Numbered from the stretch's first letter, positions 7,718 through 16,901 are shown. The stretch is DNA of 64,000 nt from Roseburia intestinalis L1-82 (GCF_900537995.1 NZ_LR027880.1:2798001-2862000), one strand, 5' to 3'. The notes: a model not told the origin generated them from the letters alone. Numbers and translations: made by a program.

Positions 7718-8762
7718 TCCAGCCTCCCCCATACATATCATGCTGCACTTCCTGCTGATAATAATGATTTATTGTTGATGGCGCATTATACAGTGCCGTA
7801 ATCATGTATGCCTTAATGTTTGAAATTTTTGTTGTTGTGTCTTTCATACACCCCATCACATACTCCAGATGACTGCTCCTCAGCTTTAAGAATTTTGACT
7901 TTACAAGCTCATAGGGATACTCCTCCCCCGCAATCCGTATCGTAGTCCGCTTTACACATACAACCTCACAGATCAATTCAAATAATTCATCATACAGTTC
8001 CCTGTCATTTATTTCATCATATTTCATGTGATGATCGTACTCAATATTTTCTTTGATAATCTCTATGTATGCATCTGCTCCATCCATCCTATCATCGGTC
8101 TGCTTTCCTTCACCAGATGGATAGATTGGATTGGTATAACTCATATCAGTATAATTTATATCAGTCTTATTATAGTTAGTATAAATAGGGGCTAAATCCT
8201 GAACCTCTGCAAGTTCAGTTTCTGAACCTCTTGAAGTCTGCTTTTTATACTTCTGGTAGTTCAGCTTCTGTACCTTCTGAAGTTCAATTTCTGAACTTCT
8301 TGAAGTATCAATATTAGACTTCTTGAAGTTCAAATTTTGAACTTCTGTGGATTTTCCAGTATTCTCTGGCTCTTTTACCTCCTGTTCCGCTGACATTGTG
8401 GCAAAGTTTTTCACATAGATAATATCCGGTTTGCCAAGACCTCTGCGCTTTTTTTCAATCAACCCAATCCCTTTTTCGGAATCCAGCTCTTTCATAATCT
8501 TGACACAGGTTGCTTTCGCACATCCCAAATCTTCCATAATCGCATCCACCGTATAGATGATATACGCCCTGTTTTCCTCGTCCAGCCATCCATTTTTCAT
8601 AGACAGTGACATCCGATCGAGCATCAAGCCATACAGGAGCTTGGCATCGCTGCTAAGCCCCTTGAACCGCTCATCCTTAATCAACAGCCGGGGGACACGA
8701 TAAAAAGAGAACTGGTCTGCTTCAATTCCATAGTAGTAATCAAATTTTGTATTCTCGTCCAC
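7698..8762 (-). CDS. repA: Replication initiator RepA (RepA_N / DUF6017 type)
   Basis: RepA_N initiators start theta replication of plasmids and of the circular form of some ICEs. The start is a GTG at 8762, with AAAGGAGG upstream; an open extension further upstream lacks a ribosome site. The 354-residue product starts near VDENTKFDYYYG, followed by the family hallmark FYRVPRLLIKDERFKGLSSDAKLLYGLMLDRM and a winged-helix region (about 60-130). A low-complexity middle (about 145-215) contains VQxLNxxK repeats, which correspond to DNA repeats at 8199-8350. The C-terminal domain (about 255-350) matches the DUF6017 type. It follows parA and parB and probably forms one maintenance operon with them. 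Confidence 0.85.
   Translation of the reverse strand: MDENTKFDYYYGIEADQFSFYRVPRLLIKDERFKGLSSDAKLLYGLMLDRMSLSMKNGWLDEENRAYIIYTVDAIMEDLGCAKATCVKIMKELDSEKGIGLIEKKRRGLGKPDIIYVKNFATMSAEQEVKEPENTGKSTEVQNLNFKKSNIDTSRSSEIELQKVQKLNYQKYKKQTSRGSETELAEVQDLAPIYTNYNKTDINYTDMSYTNPIYPSGEGKQTDDRMDGADAYIEIIKENIEYDHHMKYDEINDRELYDELFELICEVVCVKRTTIRIAGEEYPYELVKSKFLKLRSSHLEYVMGCMKDTTTKISNIKAYMITALYNAPSTINHYYQQEVQHDMYGGGWNEKGIV
8199..8350. repeat. Iteron-like repeats inside repA (candidate replication origin)
   Basis: Four related units recur about every 23-45 bases, each with a core close to AGTTCAnTTTCTGAACnTC followed in most by TTGAAGT (around 8211, 8259, 8280 and 8326). Each core is itself a short imperfect palindrome (GTTCA...TGAAC). 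In RepA_N plasmids the origin is known to lie in repeats within the middle of the initiator gene, so this is a natural oriV candidate. Confidence 0.5.
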
Positions 8763-8784
8763 TTTTTCATGCCTCCTTTGCTGC

Positions 8785-9672
8785 TTATTTCTCACTGTTT
8801 GAACTATTCCACTTATCCAATAGCTGATAGATAACATTTTCAATCTGCTCATTGGAATAATCTTCTGGAAAATATCTGCTGATCTTGTCTGCCTTGATGG
8901 TTACTTTTCGCTCTATCGGTTTCGGTTCTGTCAGAATCAGCCTTACCATCGGTAATGTCAGTTCATCACTTTTTCCATGCTCCTTCAGCCTTGATGCCTG
9001 TACTGTTGAAATGATCATCCCTGTTTCTTCAAGAACAACCTGCACCCACTCCTGTTGCTGTTCTGTCAGAAATGACAGCTCTACACCCTGCAAAATTCCA
9101 ATTTTCTTTTTATCGACCATATCTAAAAGTGCATCCGATAAGTGGGCAAGGTAAATATATCTTTGTACTGTTTTTGCACTCTCTCCAGCAGTTTCTCCAA
9201 CCTCATCCAGACTGTTGCCTTTTCCCCTTTTTCCCTGATGTTTTACAGCTTCATATTTCATAAAATAAGCTTTTGCCTTTTCACTAGGAAGAATATCTTC
9301 CCTCTGAATATTGCTGTCCACCATGATAATTGTAGCTTCATCATCCGTATAATCACGGATGAACATCGGCATTGTAGCAAGTCCGACAATCTCACAGGCG
9401 TGTCTCCTGCGGTGTCCGGCAATAATCTCATAACCGCCGTCCTTCATCGGTCTGGCGATTCCTGGCATCAACACTCCATGCTCCTTAATGCTTTCCACCG
9501 TTTCCTGCATCTTTTCATCATCCAGTACCTTAAACGGGTGTCCTTTGAACTCATGCAGTTCTGACAATGCGATTTCCTGTACCTGTTCTGTTCCTATCTG
9601 TAGCTTTTCTGTTCCAAATAAATCATCAAATCTGTTCAACTTTACCTTTGCGGCACTTCCAGTCTTACTCAT
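8785..9672 (-). CDS. parB: ParB/Spo0J family partition protein
   Basis: ParB binds centromere-like sites and works with ParA to segregate or stabilise the element. The chosen start, MSKTGSAAK at 9672, overlaps the 3' end of parA by eight bases. The product has the N-terminal nuclease-like domain with the motif GHRRRHACE near residue 92, box I sequence HPFKVLDDEKMQETVESI, then a helix-turn-helix region (about 150-180, including SAKTVQRYIYLAHL) and a C-terminal dimerisation region. It lies between parA and repA, the common order in these ICEs. Residues match the family closely. Confidence 0.9.
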   Translation of the reverse strand: MSKTGSAAKVKLNRFDDLFGTEKLQIGTEQVQEIALSELHEFKGHPFKVLDDEKMQETVESIKEHGVLMPGIARPMKDGGYEIIAGHRRRHACEIVGLATMPMFIRDYTDDEATIIMVDSNIQREDILPSEKAKAYFMKYEAVKHQGKRGKGNSLDEVGETAGESAKTVQRYIYLAHLSDALLDMVDKKKIGILQGVELSFLTEQQQEWVQVVLEETGMIISTVQASRLKEHGKSDELTLPMVRLILTEPKPIERKVTIKADKISRYFPEDYSNEQIENVIYQLLDKWNSSNSEK

Positions 9673-10447
9673 TACCAAGCACCTCCTCCGTCAGTGATTG
9701 ATAGGCACTTGCCACCTTGCCATTCGGATCGTGCTTATAAATGCTTACACCTTCTGCAGAAATCTCCGCAGCTCTTACCGACATTGGAATACTGTTTTCA
9801 AATATCCGCACTCTGCTTCCATAATTTTCAATCAACAGATTGCTGATGTCCCTAGCATAATTGGTACGATTATCAACCATTGTCAGCAGAATACCCTCTA
9901 TCTCCAGTTTCGGGTTGATCTGACGCTTTACCTTTCCAATCGTCTTAATAAGCTGTTCCAGACCTTTTACCGGCAGATATGCCGCCTGTACCGGAATTAA
10001 GATACTATCCGCACTGGTAAAAGCATTTATCGTAATCATGCCGAGTGATGGCATACAGTCAATCAGAATGTAATCATAGCGGTCTTTCTGCTGTTCTATG
10101 TAGGTACGAAGCACCGTCTCCCTGCTCATAACATTCACAAGTGAGGTTTCCAAACCGGAAAGCTCGATATTTCCCGGCATGAAATCCACACCTTCCTCAT
10201 GTCTTAAAATGCCGTACTCCGGTTTTATTTCCTCATCATTGATAATGGCTGCCATAATGGTTGCAAGTGTAATTTCCAGTCTGTCCGGCTCCTGAATGCC
10301 AAGACTTGCCGTAAGACTGCCCTGCGCATCTGCATCTATCAGTAAAACTTTCTTTCCCTGTTTTGCCAGTCCGATTCCTAAATTGCTTGTTGTGGTAGTC
10401 TTTCCAACTCCACCCTTCTGATTTGCGATTGCTATTACTTTACACAT
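9665..10447 (-). CDS. parA: ParA family partition ATPase
   Basis: This 260-residue ATPase powers element partition with ParB. The deviant Walker A motif KGGVGKTT is at residues 11-18, the Walker A' segment LLIDADAQGSLT near 35-46, and Walker B-type YILIDCMPSLG near 125-135. Length is typical of Soj/ParA proteins. AGGAG precedes the ATG. Its end overlaps the start of parB, consistent with coupled translation. Confidence 0.93.
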   Translation of the reverse strand: MCKVIAIANQKGGVGKTTTTSNLGIGLAKQGKKVLLIDADAQGSLTASLGIQEPDRLEITLATIMAAIINDEEIKPEYGILRHEEGVDFMPGNIELSGLETSLVNVMSRETVLRTYIEQQKDRYDYILIDCMPSLGMITINAFTSADSILIPVQAAYLPVKGLEQLIKTIGKVKRQINPKLEIEGILLTMVDNRTNYARDISNLLIENYGSRVRIFENSIPMSVRAAEISAEGVSIYKHDPNGKVASAYQSLTEEVLGNE

Positions 10448-10479
10448 GATAAATTCTCCTATTCTCTACTATTTTTCTT

Positions 10480-10659
10480 TTATCTGCTGCTCTTTATATT
10501 GCTTTTCTGCACTTCCGCATAAGCTCTGTAATATTTGCTTGTTCCTTTGTTGCTATAAAGCTCTGATATTTCTAATACTTCAATTTTAGGATGACGCTGT
10601 AAAATTTTCTGAAACCATACAATGTCATTCTTTGTTCCCATCAATCTGACTTTTAACAT
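10480..10659 (-). CDS. DUF3970-like small protein
   Basis: This 59-residue gene starts at ATG 10659, sharing the A of the upstream stop codon in a TAATG overlap, so it is translationally coupled to the DUF6075-like gene. The product has a compact alpha/beta look: MLKVRLMGTKNDIVWFQ, then HPKIEVLEISELYSNKGTS and KYYRAYAEV. That pattern matches DUF3970 small proteins in Firmicute mobile elements. Function unknown. Confidence 0.7.
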   Translation of the reverse strand: MLKVRLMGTKNDIVWFQKILQRHPKIEVLEISELYSNKGTSKYYRAYAEVQKSNIKSSR

Positions 10660-11132
10660 TAGTCTGTTCCTCCAATTAAGGCATACAGTTCTCGGTTATA
10701 GGTCGCATACTCCGGATAGCGGATCTGTATCGCCTGCCAAAAGAAAGGTGCATAGGCACAGCAGAACAAGTCCTCCACTGTATACTGCCTGCACTCGTTT
10801 ACCTGTTCCTCTGTTTTTGTGTAATCATCTACACTCGGTGTGCCGTTGCAATACAGGTTAAATGCCATTCGCACCACCTTCATACTGCCACTGGTCTGCC
10901 AGCCTTCATGCAGACACTCAGTTTTTACACATCCCGTCTTAAAATCATAGATGCTATTGATATTTCTTCTCGTATCATCACTGATACCAAGGCAATAGCA
11001 AAGTGCCTTGTGGTACACATCCTGATAGCGTACCTCTTTTAATTTTTCATAGTAGAATTTTTCATGTGCTTCACTAATAAAATTGATTGTCTGTTTCTTT
11101 TTGTTTTCTGCTCCTAACGCTGTACTGTTCAT
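10659..11132 (-). CDS. DUF6075-like protein, first gene of the ICE operon
   Basis: This 157-residue soluble protein has Cys-containing blocks (ALCYCLGISDDTRRNI, YDFKTGCVKTECLHEGWQTSGS) and an aromatic C-terminus (FCCAYAPFFWQAIQIRYPEYA). This pattern fits DUF6075 proteins, found at the head of such ICE operons; the gap between a conserved WQTSG and the later region is normal. AAAGGAGG lies six bases before the ATG. The leader upstream carries a terminator-like hairpin with an alternative pairing partner. Function unknown; position suggests an early element gene. Confidence 0.65.
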   Translation of the reverse strand: MNSTALGAENKKKQTINFISEAHEKFYYEKLKEVRYQDVYHKALCYCLGISDDTRRNINSIYDFKTGCVKTECLHEGWQTSGSMKVVRMAFNLYCNGTPSVDDYTKTEEQVNECRQYTVEDLFCCAYAPFFWQAIQIRYPEYATYNRELYALIGGTD

Positions 11133-11168
11133 AGTGAACCTCCTTTAAAAAATTTTTATTTTGCATAT

Positions 11169-11217
11169 AAAAAAGGACTAAGTCCTTTTTAAGCCATAGC
11201 TTTAAGGATTTAGTCCT
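11169..11217 (-). promoter_or_regulatory. Attenuator-like leader of the ICE operon
   Basis: On the minus strand AGGACTAAATCCT (11217-11205) is followed by AGGACTTAGTCCT (11186-11174) and a T-run. The second is a self-complementary terminator hairpin. The first can pair with the second almost perfectly, so it could act as an anti-terminator arm. The layout resembles transcriptional attenuators upstream of conjugative-element operons. The controlling factor is not visible. Confidence 0.5.
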
Positions 11218-11233
11218 AATCGAGAGATATAAG

Positions 11234-11258
11234 AAAGGGAAGCATTGCGCTTCCCTTT
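11234..11258 (-). terminator. Terminator downstream of ppdK
   Basis: A perfect stem AAAGGGAAGC/GCTTCCCTTT with a 5-base loop is followed on the minus strand by TTTCTTAT. It ends transcription leaving ppdK and separates the chromosome from the ICE leader. Confidence 0.75.
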
Positions 11259-11262
11259 CGAG

Positions 11263-11400
11263 TTATATATAGATTTTGCAAACAATATCTTTAAATCGGT
11301 TCGCTTTCGTGTACTCAGCATGATATTTCATGTACTCATTCACATCATCCCTTGTAACAATCAGCGTTGTGAAGTAAAAATATTTACGCTCTTCTACTTT
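11263..11400 (-). pseudogene. Short orphan reading frame between ppdK and its terminator
   Basis: A minus-strand frame runs across the ppdK stop and reads VEERKYFYFTTLIVT, then RDDVNEYMKYHAEYTKANRF and DIVCKIYI before a TAA at 11263-11265. It has no start codon with a ribosome site. The amino-acid pattern looks like genuine protein (alternating aromatic and charged residues), so it may be the C-terminal remnant of an element gene or of sequence displaced by ICE integration. Confidence 0.35.
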
Positions 11401-14036
11401 CCTGCATTGGCAATTGCAGCCTGTGCTGCAGCCAAACGAGCGATCGGCACACGGAATGGTGAACAGGATACATAATCCAGACCAATCTTGTGGCAGAACT
11501 CAACAGATGAAGGATCTCCACCGTGCTCACCACAGATACCAACATGGAGTTTCGGATTAACCGGTTTTCCAAGTTTAATAGCTGTCTCCATTAACTTACC
11601 AACACCTGTCTGGTCAAGTTTTGCAAATGGATCGTTCTCGAAAATTTTCTTATCATAGTAAGCATTTAAGAACTTACCAGCATCATCACGAGAGAAACCA
11701 TATGTCATCTGTGTTAAGTCGTTTGTACCGAAGCAGAAGAAATCAGCTTCTTTTGCGATCTCATCAGCTGTAAGAGCAGCTCTTGGAATCTCGATCATAG
11801 TACCTACTTCATACTCAAGTTTGATACCTGCTGCTGCGATCTCAGCATCTGCTGTCTCAACAACAACATCTTTTACATATTTTAACTCTTTTACTTCGCA
11901 AACCAATGGGATCATGATCTCAGGTTTTACAGTCCAGTCAGCATGTTTCTTCTGAACGTTGATTGCTGCACGGATAACAGCTTTTGTCTGCATCTTAGCA
12001 ATTTCCGGATAGGTAACTGCAAGACGGCATCCTCTGTGTCCCATCATTGGGTTGAACTCATGTAAAGAAGCGATGATGTTCTTGATGGTCTCAACAGATT
12101 TACCCTGAGCTTTTGCAAGTTTCTCAATGTCAGCTTCCTCAGTCGGAACGAACTCATGAAGAGGTGGATCTAAGAAACGGATTGTAACTGGGTTACCTTC
12201 CAGAGCTTCGTATAATGCTTCGAAGTCTCCCTGCTGATATGGCAGGATCTTCTCTAATGCAGCTTCTCTCTCTTCTACAGTATCGGAGCAGATCATCTCA
12301 CGGAAAGCAGCGATTCTGTCTTCCTCGAAGAACATATGCTCTGTACGGCAGAGACCGATACCTTCTGCACCAAGCTCACGAGCTTTCTTAGCATCTGCAG
12401 GAGTATCTGCGTTTGTACGAACTTTAAGAGTTCTGAACTGATCAGCCCAAGCCATAACACGTCCGAACTCACCAGCGATTGTAGCATCAACAGTCTTAAT
12501 TGCTCCATCGTAGATGTTACCGGTTGTACCATCGATTGAGATGTAATCTCCCTCATGGAACTCTTTGCCAGCTAATGTAAATTTCTTATTTTCTTCGTCC
12601 ATAGCGATATCGCCACATCCGGATACACAGCAGGTACCCATACCACGTGCAACTACGGCTGCGTGAGATGTCATACCACCACGAACTGTTAAGATACCCT
12701 GGGAAGCTTTCATACCAGTGATATCCTCTGGAGATGTCTCAAGACGTACTAATACGACTTTCTCTCCTCTTGCATTCCACTCTTCAGCATCCTCTGCTGT
12801 AAATACGATCTTACCACATGCAGCACCCGGAGAAGCACCAAGTCCTTTTCCGATCGGTGTAGCAGCTTTTAATGCAGCAGCATCGAACTGTGGATGAAGT
12901 AATGTATCAAGGTTACGAGGATCGATCATAGCAACTGCCTCTTCCGGAGTCTTATGTCCCTCGTCTACTAAATCGCAAGCGATCTTAAGTGCAGCCGGAG
13001 CTGTTCTCTTACCGTTACGGCACTGAAGCATGTATAACTTCTTGTTCTCAACGGTGAACTCCATATCCTGCATATCATGATAATGATTCTCAAGAGTCTC
13101 ACAAACTTTTAAGAAGTCTGCATATGCCTCAGGGAATTCTTTCTCCATCTGAGCGATTGGCATAGGTGTACGAACACCTGCAACTACGTCCTCACCCTGT
13201 GCATTGATTAAGAACTCACCCATCAGTTTGTTCTCGCCAGTTGCCGGATCACGTGTAAATGCAACACCTGTACCGGACTCGTTATTTAAGTTACCGAATA
13301 CCATAGGCATTACGTTAACTGCAGTACCCCAGGAATATGGGATATCGTTATCACGACGATATACGTTTGCACGTGGGTTGTCCCATGAACGGAATACAGC
13401 CTCGATAGCAAGTTTTAACTGCTCAACAGGATCTGAAGGGAAATCTGTACCTAACTGGTTCTTGTACTCAGTCTTGAACTGCTCTGCTAACTCTTTTAAG
13501 TCAGCTGCTGTAAGGTCGATATCAAATTTAACGCCTCTCTCTTCTTTCATCTTGTCGATGAGCTGCTCAAAGTATTTTTTACCAACTTCCATAACTACAT
13601 CTGAGAACATCTGAATGAAACGTCTATATGAGTCATATACGAAACGCTCGAATGCAGGATCCGGATTACCTTTGATCATTGCAGCAACTACTTCGTCATT
13701 TAAACCAAGGTTTAAGATGGTATCCATCATACCTGGCATGGAAGCTCTTGCTCCTGAACGAACAGATACTAATAACGGATTCTCAAGATCGCCGAATTTC
13801 TTTCCGTTGATCTCTTCCATTTTCTTAACGCCTTCCATAGCCTGAGCCATGATCTCGTCGTTGATCTTGCGACCATCTTCATAGTACTGTGTACAAGCCT
13901 CTGTTGTGATTGTGAATCCCTGTGGTACAGGAAGTCCGATGCTTGTCATCTCTGCAAGGTTGGCACCTTTACCGCCAAGCAGGTTACGCATGGTCATGTC
14001 GCCTTCGCTAAACATATACACCCATTTGTTTGCCAT
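11394..14036 (-). CDS. ppdK: Pyruvate, phosphate dikinase
   Basis: The enzyme interconverts pyruvate, ATP and phosphate with phosphoenolpyruvate, AMP and pyrophosphate in the cytoplasm; in fermenting Clostridia it links glycolysis to pyrophosphate. The 880-residue length is standard. The N-terminal ATP-grasp domain has GGKGANLAEM and SVRSGARASMPGMMDT. The phosphohistidine is in GGMTSHAAVVARGMG, and the C-terminal PEP-binding barrel has LCRTEHMFF and the catalytic Cys block GICGEHGGDPSS. GGAGG lies before the ATG. A promoter-like pair lies about 100 bases upstream, and a strong terminator downstream borders the ICE. Confidence 0.97.
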   Translation of the reverse strand: MANKWVYMFSEGDMTMRNLLGGKGANLAEMTSIGLPVPQGFTITTEACTQYYEDGRKINDEIMAQAMEGVKKMEEINGKKFGDLENPLLVSVRSGARASMPGMMDTILNLGLNDEVVAAMIKGNPDPAFERFVYDSYRRFIQMFSDVVMEVGKKYFEQLIDKMKEERGVKFDIDLTAADLKELAEQFKTEYKNQLGTDFPSDPVEQLKLAIEAVFRSWDNPRANVYRRDNDIPYSWGTAVNVMPMVFGNLNNESGTGVAFTRDPATGENKLMGEFLINAQGEDVVAGVRTPMPIAQMEKEFPEAYADFLKVCETLENHYHDMQDMEFTVENKKLYMLQCRNGKRTAPAALKIACDLVDEGHKTPEEAVAMIDPRNLDTLLHPQFDAAALKAATPIGKGLGASPGAACGKIVFTAEDAEEWNARGEKVVLVRLETSPEDITGMKASQGILTVRGGMTSHAAVVARGMGTCCVSGCGDIAMDEENKKFTLAGKEFHEGDYISIDGTTGNIYDGAIKTVDATIAGEFGRVMAWADQFRTLKVRTNADTPADAKKARELGAEGIGLCRTEHMFFEEDRIAAFREMICSDTVEEREAALEKILPYQQGDFEALYEALEGNPVTIRFLDPPLHEFVPTEEADIEKLAKAQGKSVETIKNIIASLHEFNPMMGHRGCRLAVTYPEIAKMQTKAVIRAAINVQKKHADWTVKPEIMIPLVCEVKELKYVKDVVVETADAEIAAAGIKLEYEVGTMIEIPRAALTADEIAKEADFFCFGTNDLTQMTYGFSRDDAGKFLNAYYDKKIFENDPFAKLDQTGVGKLMETAIKLGKPVNPKLHVGICGEHGGDPSSVEFCHKIGLDYVSCSPFRVPIARLAAAQAAIANAGK

Positions 14037-14137
14037 TTTGATAATTCCTCCTAAAATAAATTACTATGTAATTATGGACACCGTATTTGTTTCCATAATC
14101 AAGCCATGTTATGTGCCTTTCTAAAACGCACATATTT

Positions 14138-14165
14138 ATTCTAACATATTTTGTCTAAATAGCAA
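14138..14165 (-). promoter_or_regulatory. Probable sigma-A promoter of ppdK
   Basis: On the minus strand TTGCTA (14165-14160) and TAGAAT (14143-14138) are separated by 16 bases, in an AT-rich region about 100 bases before the ppdK start. Two mismatches to consensus in total. Confidence 0.5.
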
Positions 14166-14254
14166 CATTTTTTTTACTGTTTTTCCCTGTTTTTTTGTAA
14201 CATTTTCACAATGTAAAACTTTGTTCCGTTATGTGGAACATTTTGGATTTGTTT

Positions 14255-14690
14255 ATTTCTTTTTCCATTTTGCATACAGTGTGATTTTCCCCGTGCTGCC
14301 TTTCTTAATAGAGGTTACCTTTCTGGTACATTTTTTATCACGGTACCATCCTTTAAACACATACCCTTTTCTTGTTGGTGCTGCCAGTTTTATCATCTTT
14401 GAAGTAATGGTATATGTTTTCGGATTTTTCTTATTATTTTTGCCTCCGTTTAATTTGTAGGTAATGGTGTACTTTTCCTTTGCCCATTTTGCATACAGTG
14501 TTACTTTTCCGGTACTGCCCTTTTTAATAGAGGTTACCTTTTTGGTACATTTTTTATCACAATACCATCCTTTAAACACATACCCTTTTTTTGACGGATT
14601 TGAAAGTTTTATCGTCTTTGAAGTGATTTTATATGTTTTGGGATTCTTCTTATTATTTTTGCCTCCATTCAGGTTATATGTAATCTGATA
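14255..14690. repeat. Near-identical tandem copies of an InlB-repeat coding unit
   Basis: The last two InlB B-repeats of the surface protein (about 14255-14465 and 14466-14690) are almost identical in DNA, sharing blocks such as TACAGTGTGATTTTCC-like and CCTTTAAACACATACCC. Such close identity points to recent duplication or gene conversion. Confidence 0.6.
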
Positions 14691-15551
14691 CTGTGCTGCT
14701 TTCCACTGGGCATATAAAGTTACGACCTCATCTGCTTTTTTTGTCAGATTTTTTACATAGGCATTTTCCTCATAAAAGGTTCCCTTCCCATCTGGCTGCG
14801 TATTCCAGCCTGCAAATGTATATCCTTTCTTTTCAAACTTATTTTTTGAAAGTTTTTCCTTCTGACCCGCCGCACATGCTCTCTCACTCATTTTCCCTTT
14901 TGCTGCGCCATTGCCGTCAAATTTTATTGTATAAAGATATGGACACACGACAACCGGAACATTCCTCTTAAATGCTTCTGCATTGATTTTATCTTTGGAG
15001 AGACTGGTTATTACATATATTTTTTCAGGTCCGTCTGTCGTTTCCCAGGAAAATGCTTCGCTGCCAATCTCTGTAATCGTCTTTGGCAGCCTTATCTTCC
15101 CAAGCACGCCGCCGTCCTTATAAAACGCACAGATTCCGATTGTTTTTACCGCGGTCTGGGAAAGATCAAGTTCCCCCGTTAAATTTTTACAGGATAAAAA
15201 AGCATAACTGTCAATCGCCGTTAATGTTTTGGGGAATTTCACGGTTTTTAACCCACTGCAGGCAGAAAATGCACTACCGCCTATTTCTGTAACCAAAGTC
15301 TGGGATAAATCCATTTTCTCCAGTGAACTGCAGCCTGTAAATGTGCCAAATCCAATTTTCGTTATATTCTCTGGCAATTTCACCGTTTCCAATGCACTGC
15401 ACCCCTCAAATGTTCCTTCCAATTCCGTTATCCCTGTCTGTGACAAATCTGCTTCTTCCAACAGCGTGCAGTCTGCAAACACACCCGTTCCATCATTCAC
15501 TTCCAGCACGTCAATATCTTCAAATCCGCCACACTTTACCTGACGGATGTT

Positions 15552-15562
15552 TTTATTTTTTT
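15552..15562 (-). other. A7 homopolymer causing the frameshift
   Basis: On the minus strand GTA is followed by seven A and then TAA, which ends the transglutaminase frame. With six A the frame continues into the leucine-rich-repeat part. Homopolymers of this length can slip during replication or transcription. Confidence 0.65.
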
Positions 15563-16256
15563 ACAGCAGCTAAGTCGAAATACCAGTTTCCTCTGCTCCA
15601 TCTATAAGAAATCAGACTGTAATACAATCCATCCTTCAGCAAGCCATCAACTCTATATATCTGATGATTTGATAATTCTGCAATCTCCTCCGGGGACAGG
15701 TCAAAATACCCGTCAGAATACCCCTGATACTCCCATTCTTTATCTACCGAATAAGAGTTGCGGCTGCACCATGTAGCATCTGCAAAAATCCATTTTCCAT
15801 TTTCACTGTCATAAACAGCATTGTATTCATGGGCATGCCCCTCTAAATCCATGCACGGAATTCCAATGGAAATGCACAATGTTCTCATAAGGCTTGCATA
15901 ACCCGAACACATAGCACGCTTTTGCTCGTACACCTCATACGGTGACCAATAACTTGGCTTATTATTATAATAGGCATAATAATCATAATAAGTTCTGTCC
16001 GCAACAAATGCCATAATCGCTTTTATTTTCTCATACTGTGTAGTACACCCGGCTACAGCCTGTAATGCAGCCTGTCTTAATTCCTCAAACTGGGCATCTG
16101 TTATAGCATTCCTTTCAGGATCTGTTAAAAAGTAATCCGGGTCTGCATATTTATTAATCAGAGTCCAGGCCTTCTGTTCCGCTGCAATCTGCTCTTCACT
16201 TGCGTCCCCCTTGATTGAAGTTTCTTCCCGTTCTTCTGTTTCTTCTTCCATTTCCG

Positions 16257-16380
16257 GCAGTTCTGTTTCTGTGTCTGGCTGCTCTGTCTCCTCCGGCTGT
16301 TCTTCTGTGTCTGGCTGCTCTGTCTCCTCTGACTGTTCTTCTGTGTCTGGCTGTTCTGTTTCTTCCGACTCTGGCTGTTC
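16257..16380. repeat. Tandem repeat coding EETEQPDTEEQ
   Basis: Three to four copies of a ~33-39-base unit encode the acidic Glu/Gln/Pro linker of the surface protein. They differ at a few positions and would allow repeat-number variation. Confidence 0.65.
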
Positions 16381-16791
16381 CGTATTCTCCCGTTTCTCCT
16401 GTTCGCCTGCCTGTGTCTCCTGACGTTCACGATCCATCAGATCCAGTTCTTCCGTATCCGCATATTTTTCATTTACTTTCTCTGATGCCGATTCCGCTTT
16501 TTCTGTCTCTGCAATCACATTCGCCTGCATATTTACCGGCATCCCACCAACCAAAACAGTCGCAGCCAGCAATGCCGTAAAAGCTTTTTTCATCCCTCCT
16601 TTCATAAACTAAAACTCCTCCTTCATTTGTACCGCTATGTTACATTACCTTTTCTATATTATAACCGCAATACGACTATTTTCAATTGTTTGCGAAATCA
16701 TTTCTATCATATCTCCGCAGACTATCTGCCTGTACATACTTCAAAATATTTTTCTTCTCCTCCGCGAGGTGCGCATCCCGCCCGGAGGGCG

Positions 16792-16828
16792 TTTTCATTC
16801 ATAGGACGTAATTTCCTATGAATGAAAA
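16792..16828. repeat. Dispersed palindrome, copy 1 (CATAGGA family)
   Basis: Two perfect 15-base arms, TTTTCATTCATAGGA and its complement, flank CGTAATT. A related sequence with the same CGTAATTTTCCTATGAA block occurs at 34935-34958. This suggests a REP-like intergenic family in the genome. Confidence 0.5.
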
Positions 16829-16869
16829 ACAGACGGATCATTCCCACCCAACAGGAATAATCCGTCTGT
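16829..16869. terminator. Bidirectional terminator after the alcohol dehydrogenase
   Basis: Stem ACAGACGGATxATTCC pairs with GGAATAATCCGTCTGT around a short loop; a T-rich tract follows on the plus strand and A/T-rich sequence on minus. It lies between the alcohol dehydrogenase and surface-protein genes. Confidence 0.65.
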
Positions 16870-16901
16870 CTTTTTCTTTTTATTCTCCGCTTCGAAAAAT
16901 C

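Larger units (their letters stand above)
14253..16605 (-). pseudogene. Frameshifted surface protein: signal peptide, transglutaminase-like, leucine-rich and InlB-type repeats
   Basis: Two adjacent frames form one gene split at an A7 run. The first part (16605-15553) has a signal peptide (KKAFTALLAATVLVGG), an acidic EETEQPDTEEQ repeat region (about residues 75-125), and a transglutaminase-like domain with Cys in RAMCSGYASL, His in GHAHEYN and Asp in FADATW. The second part (from 15551 to 14253, other frame) continues with BspA-type leucine-rich repeats (SQTGITELEGTFEGCSALETV) and three InlB B-repeats ending in VTLYAKW. Reading six instead of seven A residues joins VKNKNIRQVKC smoothly. This is a cell-surface or secreted adhesin/protease-like protein. 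It could be inactive, phase-variable, or a sequencing error. Confidence 0.8.
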
